From CAYZHV01 sp046541355 (lineage in GTDB: Bacteria; Spirochaetota; Spirochaetia; DSM-27196; Alkalispirochaetaceae), in NCBI GenBank assembly GCA_046541355.1, contig JBKHDM010000001.1:7301-71300 (forward strand): a stretch of 64,000 bases of DNA, read 5' to 3'. The position numbers and the translations under genes are program-made. Numbering within the stretch: position 1 is the first letter of the stretch; every line of letters starts with the position of its first letter. Positions 49,630 to 57,561 of this stretch are shown here, one piece after another. Under the pieces are notes generated by a model. The model saw only the letters and a list, made by a program, of their open reading frames with translations. It ran no database searches and was not told where the DNA came from.

Positions 49630-50775
49630 ATGGCACGATCCGGCAGACAGTTTACCGCCGGCCGCGACGACGACGGCCGCCGCCTCGAACGGGTGCTGCG
49701 AAAGCTCTTTCCCGAGGTACCTCGCTCGGCGCTCAACAAGGCGCTGCGAAAAGGCGATGTCCGGATAAACGGGGTTAAGGTTAAGGCCGACCATCGTCTC
49801 ACGGCGGGGGAGGAGGTGGAGATCCGCGCCTCCTTCGCCCCGGAGGCAAAGCCACCCCGGGAGCGCGCCTCTGCCCCCGCCGGCGGCGCCACCCCCCGGG
49901 CCCGCGCCACCCCCCGGGCCCACGCCCAGGGCGGAGCCTTTGACGCCGGGAGCGCCGGGGGCGCCGGGGCGTCGGTAGAGGTGCTCTACCGGGACGAGGA
50001 TCTCATCGCGATAAACAAGGAGGCGGGAATCTCGGTCCACGGCGAGCGATCCCTCACCGGGCAGGTCAGGGCGCTTCTTGCCGGGACAGGTCAACCCTCC
50101 CTCTCTTTCAGGCCCGGCCCCCTCCATCGCCTGGACAAGGGGACCACGGGAGTCATTGTCTACAGCGTGTCCCTCGAGGGAGCTAGGAGGTTCTCCCAGG
50201 CGATGCGGGAGCGGCGACTAAAGAAAATCTACCTCGCCCTCCTCCGGGGCAGCCTGCCCTCGCCGGCACGCTGGCTCGACCTCCTCGAGCAGGAGGGCAA
50301 GGGGCGGGAGGCGGAACTGTCGGTGGTGCCGATTATCCGTGTCGAGGGGGCGACTATCGCCGCCTGCATGCCAAAGACCGGCCGCACCCACCAGATTCGC
50401 AGGCAGGCGGCCCTCCGGGGCTATCCGTTGGTCGGAGACCACGCCTACCAGGGCGATCACTCCGGCCGCCGTCTGCCGGGAGGCTACATACTCCACGCCC
50501 TGAGTCTCTCGGCGGAGCGTGATGAGGAGCTCGGTTTCACCACGATCCTCGCGCCCCTGCCCGAGGCTACGGCAAACCGCCTCGCCTCCTGGGTAACCTC
50601 GAGCAGGCCGGTGGAGCCGGCGCTACCGGAGTCGGGAGCGACCGCAGAGCTTGCCCGGCGGCTCAGCCGGCCGGTAGAGCGGCTCACCGAGGAGCCCGAA
50701 GCGGCGCCGTTTCTCCTTGCAACCATAGCCGCACAGCTCCACGATCACCGTTCGGTGCTACACGATGCGGTGTGA
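49630..50775 (+). CDS. RluA-family 23S rRNA pseudouridine synthase
   Basis: 381 residues from the ATG at 49630, since the promoter -10 box ends 15 nt before it. S4 RNA-binding domain (RLERVLRKLFPEVPRSALNKALRKGDVRINGVKV, about 15-65), an Ala/Pro/Gly-rich insert (about 78-118) containing an 18-bp tandem duplication, then a pseudouridine synthase domain with the catalytic HRLDKGTTG, DLIAINKEAGISVHG and MPKTGRTHQIRRQ. The insert is absent from most relatives. It should isomerise uridines in rRNA. A C-terminal extension (about 320-381) is poorly conserved. Confidence 0.92.
   Translation: MARSGRQFTAGRDDDGRRLERVLRKLFPEVPRSALNKALRKGDVRINGVKVKADHRLTAGEEVEIRASFAPEAKPPRERASAPAGGATPRARATPRAHAQGGAFDAGSAGGAGASVEVLYRDEDLIAINKEAGISVHGERSLTGQVRALLAGTGQPSLSFRPGPLHRLDKGTTGVIVYSVSLEGARRFSQAMRERRLKKIYLALLRGSLPSPARWLDLLEQEGKGREAELSVVPIIRVEGATIAACMPKTGRTHQIRRQAALRGYPLVGDHAYQGDHSGRRLPGGYILHALSLSAERDEELGFTTILAPLPEATANRLASWVTSSRPVEPALPESGATAELARRLSRPVERLTEEPEAAPFLLATIAAQLHDHRSVLHDAV
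49886..49921 (+). repeat. 18-bp perfect tandem duplication
   Basis: GCGCCACCCCCCGGGCCC twice in direct tandem (49886-49903, 49904-49921), in frame, giving two six-residue copies in the Pro/Ala-rich insert of the pseudouridine synthase. Confidence 0.9.
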
Positions 50776-50782
50776 GATGAGA

Positions 50783-50788
50783 TACACT
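50783..50788 (+). promoter_or_regulatory. Putative -10 box of the P-loop/Asp23 gene
   Basis: TACACT, 6 nt before the ATG at 50795, with no Shine-Dalgarno between; leaderless transcript predicted. No good -35. Confidence 0.4.
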
Positions 50789-50794
50789 TAAGAT

Positions 50795-51673
50795 ATGAAG
50801 AAATTTGTCGGCGTCCTGCTCTGGCCCTTCCGGTCGATCAGGGTCTTCGCCCTCGTCGGTAAGAGCGGCACGGGTAAGAGTTTCCGGGCGCGGCTTGTTA
50901 TGGAAAAGCACAACATAGAGATGATGATCGACGACGGCCTGCTCATCCGGGGCGACAAGATCATCGCGGGCAAATCGGCCAAGCGGGAGAGCAACTATCT
51001 CACCGCCGTAAAGACCGCCCTGTTTACCGGAAAGGCGCACCGAAAAGAGGTTAAAACCGCCCTCGAACGGCAGAAGTTCAAGCGGATTCTCATCATCGGC
51101 ACCTCCGAGCGGATGATCAAAAAGATCGCAAAGACCCTTGGTCTGCCCGAACCGAGTCCGAAGCGGATTATCCAGATCGAAGATATCGCCACTACCGAGG
51201 AGATCGACACCGCCATCAACCATCGTCGACTCCAGGGGCGCCACGTGATCCCCGTCCCCACGATCGAGGTAAAACGGACCTACCCTCAGGTGATGACCGA
51301 CTCGGTAAAGCTGTTCCTCCGCCGGGGACTCAACGTCTTTAAGAAACCAAACGTGATCGAAAAGACCGTTGTGCGGCCGGAGTTCAGCAAAAAGGGGAGC
51401 ATTTCGATATCCGAGAGCGCCCTCAGTCAGATGATCATGCACTGCATCGATGAGTACTCCCCGGGGTTGCGGATAAGCAGGGTGACGGTAAAGCAGGATC
51501 ACCGGGGATACCGGTTCGATATCTATGTAAACGTGCCCCACAACCTGCAGCTCTCCGGGAGTATCCACGGACTTCAGCAGTACATAATCGATCATATCGA
51601 ACGGTTCACGGGTGTAATAATTGATGAACTAAATATCATTATTGATAATGTTGTGGAGAGCACCTACACTTGA
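50795..51673 (+). CDS. P-loop ATPase fused to Asp23-like domain
   Basis: 292 residues. The N-terminal part has Walker A VFALVGKSGTGKS (about 17-29), a basic segment and a charged helix-rich body (RESNYLTAVKTALFTGKAHRKEVKTAL). The C-terminal 95 residues (about 198-290: FSKKGSISISESALSQMIMHCIDEYSPGLRISRVTV, IYVNVPHNLQL, GLQQYIIDHIERFTGVIIDELNIIIDNV) are an Asp23/Gls24-like fold, an envelope-stress protein family. I know of no studied example with this order. The ATG lies 6 nt after TACACT with no Shine-Dalgarno. It is followed 18 bp later by the TPR gene, likely one operon. Confidence 0.75.
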   Translation: MKKFVGVLLWPFRSIRVFALVGKSGTGKSFRARLVMEKHNIEMMIDDGLLIRGDKIIAGKSAKRESNYLTAVKTALFTGKAHRKEVKTALERQKFKRILIIGTSERMIKKIAKTLGLPEPSPKRIIQIEDIATTEEIDTAINHRRLQGRHVIPVPTIEVKRTYPQVMTDSVKLFLRRGLNVFKKPNVIEKTVVRPEFSKKGSISISESALSQMIMHCIDEYSPGLRISRVTVKQDHRGYRFDIYVNVPHNLQLSGSIHGLQQYIIDHIERFTGVIIDELNIIIDNVVESTYT

Positions 51674-51691
51674 TTTCAGAGGAGACTGGTT

Positions 51692-52879
51692 ATGAAAACG
51701 CGCGTCCTGCTTCTGTTTTTGGTTCTGCTCTCTGCAACCCTCGCTTACGCCCAGAGTGAGACCTTCGAGTACACCAGCGAGCACTACCGGGTGCTCTCGC
51801 AGATCAGCGACGACCACGCCGAGGAGACCTCCCTGAAGCTCGAGGCGATGTTGGCCCTCTATAACGACTACTTCAGGTTCGACCTCGACGCCCTGCCGGC
51901 ACGAATGCAGGTCCGGATTTTCGAAGGCAAACCGGAGTTCGACAACTATCTGCAGCGGGTCCTCGGGGAGAGCAGGGAGGATTTTGTATATCTCCACTAC
52001 AACGATGTCGCAAAGAGCGAGCTGGTCGGATTCGACCAGGATGATTCGGGGTTCGACGTAGCCCTGAAACACCAAGGCTTTATTCAGTACTTCCGGGCGT
52101 TCATTCCTCACCCTCCTCTCTGGCTCCGGGAGGGATTCGCCGTCTTTTTTGAGGAGGCGACCTACGATGAGCAGTTCCAGGCGGCCATCTACCGGGAGAA
52201 CCTCGCCTGGCTCGACAGGCTCAAGGAGATCCTCGACGGCGAGTTTGATGCCCCGCCGATAGCGATGGCGGATATGCTGGACCTCGAGGTTGCCGAGGCG
52301 ACCCGACGGATCGACGTCTTCTACCCGCAGGCTTGGGGGATGGTCTCCTTCCTGGTCAACGCCCAGGACCGGGAGATCAACCGGATCCTCTGGGACTCCC
52401 TGAGCGCCCTGGAAGCGGACAACTCACTGGAGGAAAACGTCGCCGCCCTTAACAGGGAGGTCTTTCGCTGGGTTAATCAAGATGATCTTGAGGCAGCGTT
52501 TCTCGACTACGTCGACTCCCGGCGCTCCTTTCGAGGGCTTGTGGAAGGGGGGATGAGCGCCTACGAGGATGGCGATCTCGATACCGCGGAGGAGCACTTC
52601 GTTACCGCCGCCAACCTCCGGCCTTCCAACCACATCGCCCCCTACTACCTCGGACTCATCGCCTATACCCGGCAGAACTACTCCCTCGCCGACTACTACT
52701 ACGAGCAGGCCCTCGACCGCGGTGCCGACGAGGCGCTCACGAACTACGCCCTCGGCGTTAACGCCTACGCCGACAACCGTTTTGACCAGGCGATTACCTA
52801 CCTCGAGCGAACCATCGACATCAACCCGGAGCAGTATCGCGAGCGGGCGCAGGAGTTGCTTGTTCGTATCGAGAGTTAG
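51692..52879 (+). CDS. Exported TPR protein with inactive metalloprotease-like domain
   Basis: 395 residues, GAGGAG 8 nt before the ATG and a signal peptide KTRVLLLFLVLLSATLAYAQ. The N-terminal domain resembles peptidase MA-like proteins: YLHYNDVAKS, then ALKHQGFIQYFRAFIPHPPLWLREGFAVFFEE, where the usual HExxH is replaced by HQGFIQ. The active-site Glu and second His are missing, so a catalytic role is unlikely. The C-terminal half has three or more TPR units (AYEDGDLDTAEEHFVTAANLRPSN, LADYYYEQALDRGADEAL, FDQAITYLERTIDINPEQYRERA). It is probably a periplasmic scaffold. It follows the P-loop/Asp23 gene. Confidence 0.75.
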   Translation: MKTRVLLLFLVLLSATLAYAQSETFEYTSEHYRVLSQISDDHAEETSLKLEAMLALYNDYFRFDLDALPARMQVRIFEGKPEFDNYLQRVLGESREDFVYLHYNDVAKSELVGFDQDDSGFDVALKHQGFIQYFRAFIPHPPLWLREGFAVFFEEATYDEQFQAAIYRENLAWLDRLKEILDGEFDAPPIAMADMLDLEVAEATRRIDVFYPQAWGMVSFLVNAQDREINRILWDSLSALEADNSLEENVAALNREVFRWVNQDDLEAAFLDYVDSRRSFRGLVEGGMSAYEDGDLDTAEEHFVTAANLRPSNHIAPYYLGLIAYTRQNYSLADYYYEQALDRGADEALTNYALGVNAYADNRFDQAITYLERTIDINPEQYRERAQELLVRIES

Positions 52880-52908
52880 AAGCGCAGAAAACAGAGGGAC
52901 GGCTATCC

Positions 52909-53997
52909 CTATCCCCGGAACTCGAAAAAGCGGTCCTGCTCATACCGCCGTTTCCGGCGAAAGATCATCGAAATCGCGTTTTCCACGCTCCGGTTAGGCG
53001 GCGTAACCGGTTTGAGAAACTCCTTCAGTTCGAAGTACGCCTCTTTCAAGGGGATCCGCTTGACCCCGGCGTGGCTGCTCTCGGTGAGCAGATAGTCCAC
53101 GGCCAGGTAGGAGATAGAGACCTCCCGGGGCAGGTCCCCTTCGCCCTCCCTGACGAGCGTGTCGAGGTCCCGGAGCCGCTGAAAGAACAGTTCCCGGTAG
53201 CCTCGTTTCTCCTTACGCTTGAGCAGCTCCGCCGGAGCCGGCAGGAGATACCTGAGGAGGTTGTAGTCTAAACACGCTTCAAAAATCGGCGCCGCGTAGC
53301 CGGAGTGGAGAATCTTGAAGACCTCCTCGGTGAGTCGGCTTTCGGAGATCCCCTCGAGGAGAGCGACGCTGCGGCGCAATCTCCGTCGGAGACGAAACTG
53401 CATCTGGAAGCCCGTTGTCACCGAGTACTTGATCCCCCGGATCATCCGGACCGGGTCCTCCTCGAAGATACGCTCCAACGGGATGACCGGTCGCACAACC
53501 TTGGCGCCGATGTCCTTGACACCCCCGACAAAGTCGACAATCTCCTCCCTCACGGGAGAGTAATAGAGGGCGTTCAGGGTAAAGTCCCGACGAAGCACAT
53601 CCTCCTGGATCGTTCCGTAGAGATTTCGAAACCCCTCGGAATCCTGAGCCCGGAACGTGGTGACCTCGATCACCTTGTCCCGTGCTTTCTCCCGAAAGAC
53701 GACGTGGACCAGGCGGAAGCGCTTTCCGATTACCCTGCTGTTGCGAAAGAGCTTTCGTAGTCGGTTAGGGGTCGCGTCGGTGGCGATGTCGAAGTCCTTC
53801 GGCTGCTTGCCCACAAGGAGATCCCGCACCGCCCCACCGACGATGTACGCGTCGTGACCGAAACGCTCGAGGCGACGGGCGACCTTGACCGCGTCGGGGT
53901 CAATATCCCGAAGCGAAATACCGTGTTCTTCCCGGGTGTAGATGTCGGCCTGTTTCTCTGCAGTGCCGTCTTCGGTGGTAAAGTAGCGCCGCCTCAA
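52909..53997 (-). CDS. pcnB: PcnB, poly(A) polymerase
   Basis: 362 residues. Nucleotidyltransferase core DAYIVGGAVRDLLVGKQPKDFDIATDATPNRLRKLF (DFD metal site), followed by IGKRFRLVHVVF, the RRFxLVHV mark of poly(A) polymerases rather than CCA enzymes. Then DFTLNALYYSP and PERIFEEDPVRMIRGIKYSVTTGF. It adds 3' poly(A) tails that promote RNA decay. It lies one base after mrp; their stop and start are adjacent (53997/53999), so one transcript. The basic C-terminal tail of E. coli PcnB is shorter here. Confidence 0.9.
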   Translation of the reverse strand: MRRRYFTTEDGTAEKQADIYTREEHGISLRDIDPDAVKVARRLERFGHDAYIVGGAVRDLLVGKQPKDFDIATDATPNRLRKLFRNSRVIGKRFRLVHVVFREKARDKVIEVTTFRAQDSEGFRNLYGTIQEDVLRRDFTLNALYYSPVREEIVDFVGGVKDIGAKVVRPVIPLERIFEEDPVRMIRGIKYSVTTGFQMQFRLRRRLRRSVALLEGISESRLTEEVFKILHSGYAAPIFEACLDYNLLRYLLPAPAELLKRKEKRGYRELFFQRLRDLDTLVREGEGDLPREVSISYLAVDYLLTESSHAGVKRIPLKEAYFELKEFLKPVTPPNRSVENAISMIFRRKRRYEQDRFFEFRG

Positions 53998-53998
53998 C

Positions 53999-54805
53999 TT
54001 AAGAGCTCATCCCCTTTACGGACGTAAGTACCGTGTCGATTATACTGTTCAACGCTTTTGCCGCCGGGGCGTCGGGGGAGGCGGCAATGTAGGGCATGCC
54101 CGCGTCCCCGGACGCAACGAGGCTCGCCTCGAGGGGCACGCTTCCGAGAAAGGGCACGTCGAGTTCCTCCGCGGCTTTCTCCCCTCCTCCGGAACCGAAA
54201 ACCGCGAGAGCGTCGGAGTCCCGCATGTTCTCGACAATACCGAGAATCGGGAGGTTCATCTTCCGGGCAAAGTCGACGCTCTTTCTGGAGTCGAGGATAG
54301 CCACGTCCTGCGGGGTGGTTACAATGATGCAGCCGGTGAGCTCCGGCAAGTACTGTCCGATAGTTAGCACCTCGTCGCCGGTCCCGGGAGGTGTATCGAT
54401 GATCAGGTAGTCCAGGTCGCCCCAGACGATATCACCGAGAAACTGCTTTATAATGCCGAGCTTCATCGGGCCTCGCCAGATCAGGGCAGCGTCGGGGTCA
54501 TAGCCGATCATCGCCACGCTCGCGGCCTTGAGCGTCGGCAGCACCTCCACCGGATCGATCTCCTCCTCGCTCCCGGTGAACCGGGCTGTCTCCACACCGA
54601 GCATCTTGCCGAGATTGGGCCCGTGAATATCTGCGTCGAGGACGCCGACGTGCAGATCCCGAAGTGCCAGGGCGTAGGCGAGATTGACTGCCACCGTAGA
54701 CTTACCCACACCCCCCTTTCCACTCATGACAACAATCTTGTACTTGACGCGTTCCATCCGCGCCTTCAGACGCTCATCCTGAGGGTTGGGCTTGCCTTGA
54801 ATCAT
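53999..54805 (-). CDS. Mrp/ApbC P-loop ATPase (iron-sulfur carrier type)
   Basis: 268 residues. Deviant Walker A MSGKGGVGKSTVAVNLAYALA (about 27-47), VGVLDADIHGPN (switch), and IIDTPPGTGDEVLTI. The N-terminal MIP18-like domain found in many Mrp proteins is absent; the CxxC motif of Nbp35/Mrp dimers is not seen. It should act in iron-sulfur cluster transfer. It has a promoter whose -10 box is 7 nt before the ATG, predicting a leaderless mRNA, though AAGG lies just upstream. Followed by pcnB. Confidence 0.88.
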   Translation of the reverse strand: MIQGKPNPQDERLKARMERVKYKIVVMSGKGGVGKSTVAVNLAYALALRDLHVGVLDADIHGPNLGKMLGVETARFTGSEEEIDPVEVLPTLKAASVAMIGYDPDAALIWRGPMKLGIIKQFLGDIVWGDLDYLIIDTPPGTGDEVLTIGQYLPELTGCIIVTTPQDVAILDSRKSVDFARKMNLPILGIVENMRDSDALAVFGSGGGEKAAEELDVPFLGSVPLEASLVASGDAGMPYIAASPDAPAAKALNSIIDTVLTSVKGMSS

Positions 54806-54812
54806 CCTTGAG

Positions 54813-54840
54813 ATAGTAGCATAAGGGGAGGTGTTGTAAA
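54813..54840 (-). promoter_or_regulatory. Promoter of mrp, leaderless
   Basis: Minus strand TTTACA (54840-54835), 16-bp spacer, TACTAT (54818-54813), and 7 nt to the ATG at 54805. Confidence 0.5.
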
Positions 54841-54872
54841 AGCGCTTCCACCGGGCGGGAGGGGAGGATACT

Positions 54873-54897
54873 GCCTCGGAGCCGGAGGCTCCGAGGC
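54873..54897. terminator. Perfect 11-bp hairpin, probable terminator of the outer-membrane gene
   Basis: GCCTCGGAGCC (54873-54883), loop GGA, GGCTCCGAGGC (54887-54897). It lies 14 bp after the stop of the leftward outer-membrane protein gene. The transcript after it is not clearly U-rich, so termination is likely but not certain. Confidence 0.55.
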
Positions 54898-54911
54898 GGG
54901 TAGAGACCGGA

Positions 54912-55970
54912 TCAGAGCTGCACTCGAGCCCCGAGAGTACCGCCGACGGAGCCGGAGGTGATGTTGTACATCAGCCCAAGGTCGAGACGCAGAATCAGTA
55001 TATTGAACGAGGTTTCCCCGAAGATCCGGAAGGCGAAGCTGTTTACGTTGCTCTCAACGCCGAGGCCGGTCTGATCGAAGTCCGAGGGCAGGGAGACACC
55101 GGCGGCCGCCGCGGCATTCTTGATCTGCTCGATCTCCGCATCCGTGAGCGCCTCCCCCGTGTCGAGTGAACCGTTTCCGTTGTCGTCGGTATAGACCTCG
55201 GTGGTGAGTCCCGCGTTAGCGTCGGCAATGCCGAGGGCAGCGCCGATGCCAAAGTGAGGCTCGAGAAAGAGGATCTTCTTGCTCGCCTGGGCGCGGAAAT
55301 CAAACACATTCGCTCCCCAGTCAAAATCGAGCTGCGGTTCATCAAGGGCGAGGGTTACCGTGCTGTCCGGATCGTTGGGATCATCGGGAACTTCGGAGAC
55401 CTCTATCTGGCCGATCCCCGAGGGGAGCGAGACAGCTCCGTTGAGGCGGTTGTAGCCGACGCCGATTGAGAGATCCGGGAGGACACCCATACCCTGCTCG
55501 ATCACCGCGTAGCGGACGTCCGCGCCAAAAAGCGTGTACTCCAGGGAAACGTCACCGAAGTCCACGCCCCCCGGAAGGGCTCCGAACTTGAGGCCCACAT
55601 CAAAGGGCAGGAGAAAGCCGCCGACCCTCGCGTCTACGGTGTAGGCGGGAAAGGGTACCCCCACAGCGCTGAAGTCGGAGATCTCCGTCGGTATGTCGAG
55701 GCCGAGATCATCGAAGAGCCCCTCAAAGGCCGCGTAGGGGATTGTTGTCACCCCCGTCGTCACCCCGACGCCAAAACTCGGCGGAACGCTTAATAGCTGA
55801 CCAATATAGGCGTCGGACCAGTTGAGGCCGACGGTCGAGTTCATAGGAAGAGAGCGCGCAAATTCGTCTACGAAGCTTTGAAAGCCCTCCTCGTAGTCGC
55901 CGATAGTTGTCTGGGTCCACGCCGTCGCTGCAACAAGAAACACAACAACGAGAATGGTAGCTCGTTTCAT
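54912..55970 (-). CDS. Probable outer-membrane beta-barrel protein
   Basis: 352 residues from the ATG at 55970, with GGAGGTACACC immediately upstream. Signal peptide KRATILVVVFLVAATAWTQ. The rest is made of short amphipathic beta strands with aromatic residues and Gly/Asp turns, and ends in a long barrel-like strand (LRLDLGLMYNITSGSVGGTLGARVQL). An EF-hand-like acidic loop occurs near 255 (DDNGNGSLDTGEALTDAE). I do not recognise the family; there is no clear transport gene nearby. The hairpin at 54873 follows it. Confidence 0.65.
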   Translation of the reverse strand: MKRATILVVVFLVAATAWTQTTIGDYEEGFQSFVDEFARSLPMNSTVGLNWSDAYIGQLLSVPPSFGVGVTTGVTTIPYAAFEGLFDDLGLDIPTEISDFSAVGVPFPAYTVDARVGGFLLPFDVGLKFGALPGGVDFGDVSLEYTLFGADVRYAVIEQGMGVLPDLSIGVGYNRLNGAVSLPSGIGQIEVSEVPDDPNDPDSTVTLALDEPQLDFDWGANVFDFRAQASKKILFLEPHFGIGAALGIADANAGLTTEVYTDDNGNGSLDTGEALTDAEIEQIKNAAAAAGVSLPSDFDQTGLGVESNVNSFAFRIFGETSFNILILRLDLGLMYNITSGSVGGTLGARVQL

Positions 55971-56089
55971 GGTGTACCTCCGTATCTGATAAGCTACCAC
56001 CGGGGATGAGAAAAAACCATCAACTCCCCCCAGGGCGCTCCGCCCATCTCCCGCTTCTCCCGCCCAGGCCGACCGGGGCCGCGGGACAA

Positions 56090-56116
56090 TTGACAGCGAG
56101 TTCCACCGCCTATAGA
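56090..56116 (+). promoter_or_regulatory. Promoter of tRNA-Arg
   Basis: TTGACA (56090-56095) and TATAGA (56111-56116), spacer 15 bp; an offset TAGAGT gives 17 bp. It lies about 47 bp before the mature tRNA. Confidence 0.6.
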
Positions 56117-56163
56117 GTGTCTACTGCCCTCCCCGGGGTGAGCCGGGGATGGGCGGATCAACC

Positions 56164-56237
56164 GCCCCGGTAGCTCAGCAGGATAGAGCAACTGCCTCCT
56201 AAGCAGTAGGTCACCCGTTCGAATCGGGTCCGGGGTA
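56164..56237 (+). tRNA. tRNA-Arg (anticodon CCT)
   Basis: 74 nt. Acceptor GCCCCGG/CCGGGGT, discriminator A, D arm TAGCTCAGC, anticodon stem ACTGC/GCAGT with loop CTCCTAA (anticodon CCT), T loop TTCGAAT flanked by ACCCG/CGGGT. CCA is not encoded. It reads AGG. Confidence 0.95.
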
Positions 56238-56348
56238 ATGGTGTAAGGATCTGTGCAATACGCCCGTACCGCTGCTACGCGCTCCTCCCCCGTCCCCGGG
56301 ACATGATGCTACCGTTCCCGTCGAGGTGTGAGGAATCAAGGAGTCTTC

Positions 56349-57164
56349 ATGTCTGATTCAAAAGAGTCGGTCTTCCACATCGCCGAGATGGATTGTCCCT
56401 CGGAAGAGTCCCTTGTACGCATGAAACTCGAGGGGATGGAAGAGGTCTCGTCCCTCGAGTTCGACCTGCACAGGAGGCTCCTGACGGTAGTCCACCGGGG
56501 AGACGTGGGAGGGATCGAGGAGAAGCTCGCGGAACTCGACCTCGGGACGGAGCTGAGAAGCAGCGGTGAGGCCGACGAGAGCAGATTGACCGCGGAGAAG
56601 CGGACCTCCCGCCGGCAGCGCCGGATTCTCCTGACGGTGCTTCTCATCAACTTTGGATTTTTTCTCATCGAGATGACAACCGGCGTGCTCGCCGGTTCCA
56701 TGGGGCTCGTCGCCGACTCCCTGGATATGCTCGCCGACGCGGTAGTGTACGCCCTCAGCCTCTGGGCGGTGGGGGCTGCTCTGAGGCGGAAACGACGGGT
56801 CGCCACAATGGCCGGCTACTTCCAGCTCACCCTCGCCGGCCTCGGACTGATGGAGGTGATCCGTCGCTTTATCGGCGGTGGCGAGACCCCGGAGTTCATG
56901 ACAATGATCGTTGTCTCCCTTCTCGCCCTCCTGGCAAACTCCTTCTGCCTCTATCTGCTCCAGCGATCAAAGGACAAGGAGGCTCATATGCAGGCGAGCA
57001 TGATTTTTACCTCCAACGACGTCATTATCAACAGCGGCGTGATCCTCGCGGGGGTGCTCGTCCTGCTAACCGGATCAAAACTGCCGGACCTGATCGTCGG
57101 AACCGCCGTGTTTATCGTTGTGCTGCGAGGAGCGTTGCGAATCCTGAAGCTGGGAAAGGGGTGA
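56349..57164 (+). CDS. Cation diffusion facilitator with N-terminal metal domain
   Basis: 271 residues from the ATG at 56349; AAGGAG is 6 nt upstream. Residues about 1-75 form an HMA-like domain with a CxxEE site (AEMDCPSEES) instead of CxxC. Then a CDF membrane unit: LAGSMGLVADSLDMLADAVVYALSLW with the D-x-x-x-D metal pair, six helices and a second site near IFTSNDVIINSGVILAG where the usual His-Asp pair is altered to Asn-Asp. It probably exports a divalent metal such as Zn. Preceded by tRNA-Arg, convergent with the next gene. Confidence 0.8.
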   Translation: MSDSKESVFHIAEMDCPSEESLVRMKLEGMEEVSSLEFDLHRRLLTVVHRGDVGGIEEKLAELDLGTELRSSGEADESRLTAEKRTSRRQRRILLTVLLINFGFFLIEMTTGVLAGSMGLVADSLDMLADAVVYALSLWAVGAALRRKRRVATMAGYFQLTLAGLGLMEVIRRFIGGGETPEFMTMIVVSLLALLANSFCLYLLQRSKDKEAHMQASMIFTSNDVIINSGVILAGVLVLLTGSKLPDLIVGTAVFIVVLRGALRILKLGKG

Positions 57165-57174
57165 CCACAGCGGT

Positions 57175-57561
57175 TCAGCAGCCGTTTTCGGGGATGGTGA
57201 ACCTTGTCGGGTCAAAGCGCTCGTCCCCGAGCCACAGGTCGATCCGGGTACCCCCTTCCCGCTTGCTTATGAGCGACGCCTTTACCTGCAGTCCGACGAG
57301 ATTGAGCCGGGCACTGCCAAGCATCTCGAGCCCCGCCATCGATCCGTAGTAGCCGGAAAGCTCCGGTCGCTGTGTCGCCTTGAGAGCGTTGTTCAGATCC
57401 TCAATCTCCTTGTCGCTTCGCTCCACGTCATCGAGGGCGGTAAGGTGGAACCCGTCCTCTTCGAGGTGGAGATTGATAACCATCCGCTCCGGCTCGGAGT
57501 CGAGCATAAAGTGACTGAGTTCGCCGATGAGATGGAGGAGAAGTTCGTTTCGCTGATTCAT
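57175..57561 (-). CDS. Unknown protein coupled to DUF1576 permease
   Basis: 128 residues with no membrane helix. The sequence has a helix-strand pattern (LLHLIGELSHFMLDSEPERMVINLHLEEDGFHLTAL, LNLVGLQVKASLISKREGG), perhaps a histidine-kinase ATPase-like fold without catalytic motifs, but I do not recognise it. The ATG overlaps the stop of the DUF1576 gene by 4 bp, so a functional link to the transporter is likely. The other end is 10 bp from the cation efflux gene stop, convergent. Confidence 0.6.
   Translation of the reverse strand: MNQRNELLLHLIGELSHFMLDSEPERMVINLHLEEDGFHLTALDDVERSDKEIEDLNNALKATQRPELSGYYGSMAGLEMLGSARLNLVGLQVKASLISKREGGTRIDLWLGDERFDPTRFTIPENGC

Noticed and set aside
56120..56150. 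Possible sixth copy of the 20-bp repeat near tRNA-Arg
   Set aside because: Only the first 12-13 bases (TCTACTGCCCTCC) match, then the sequence diverges.
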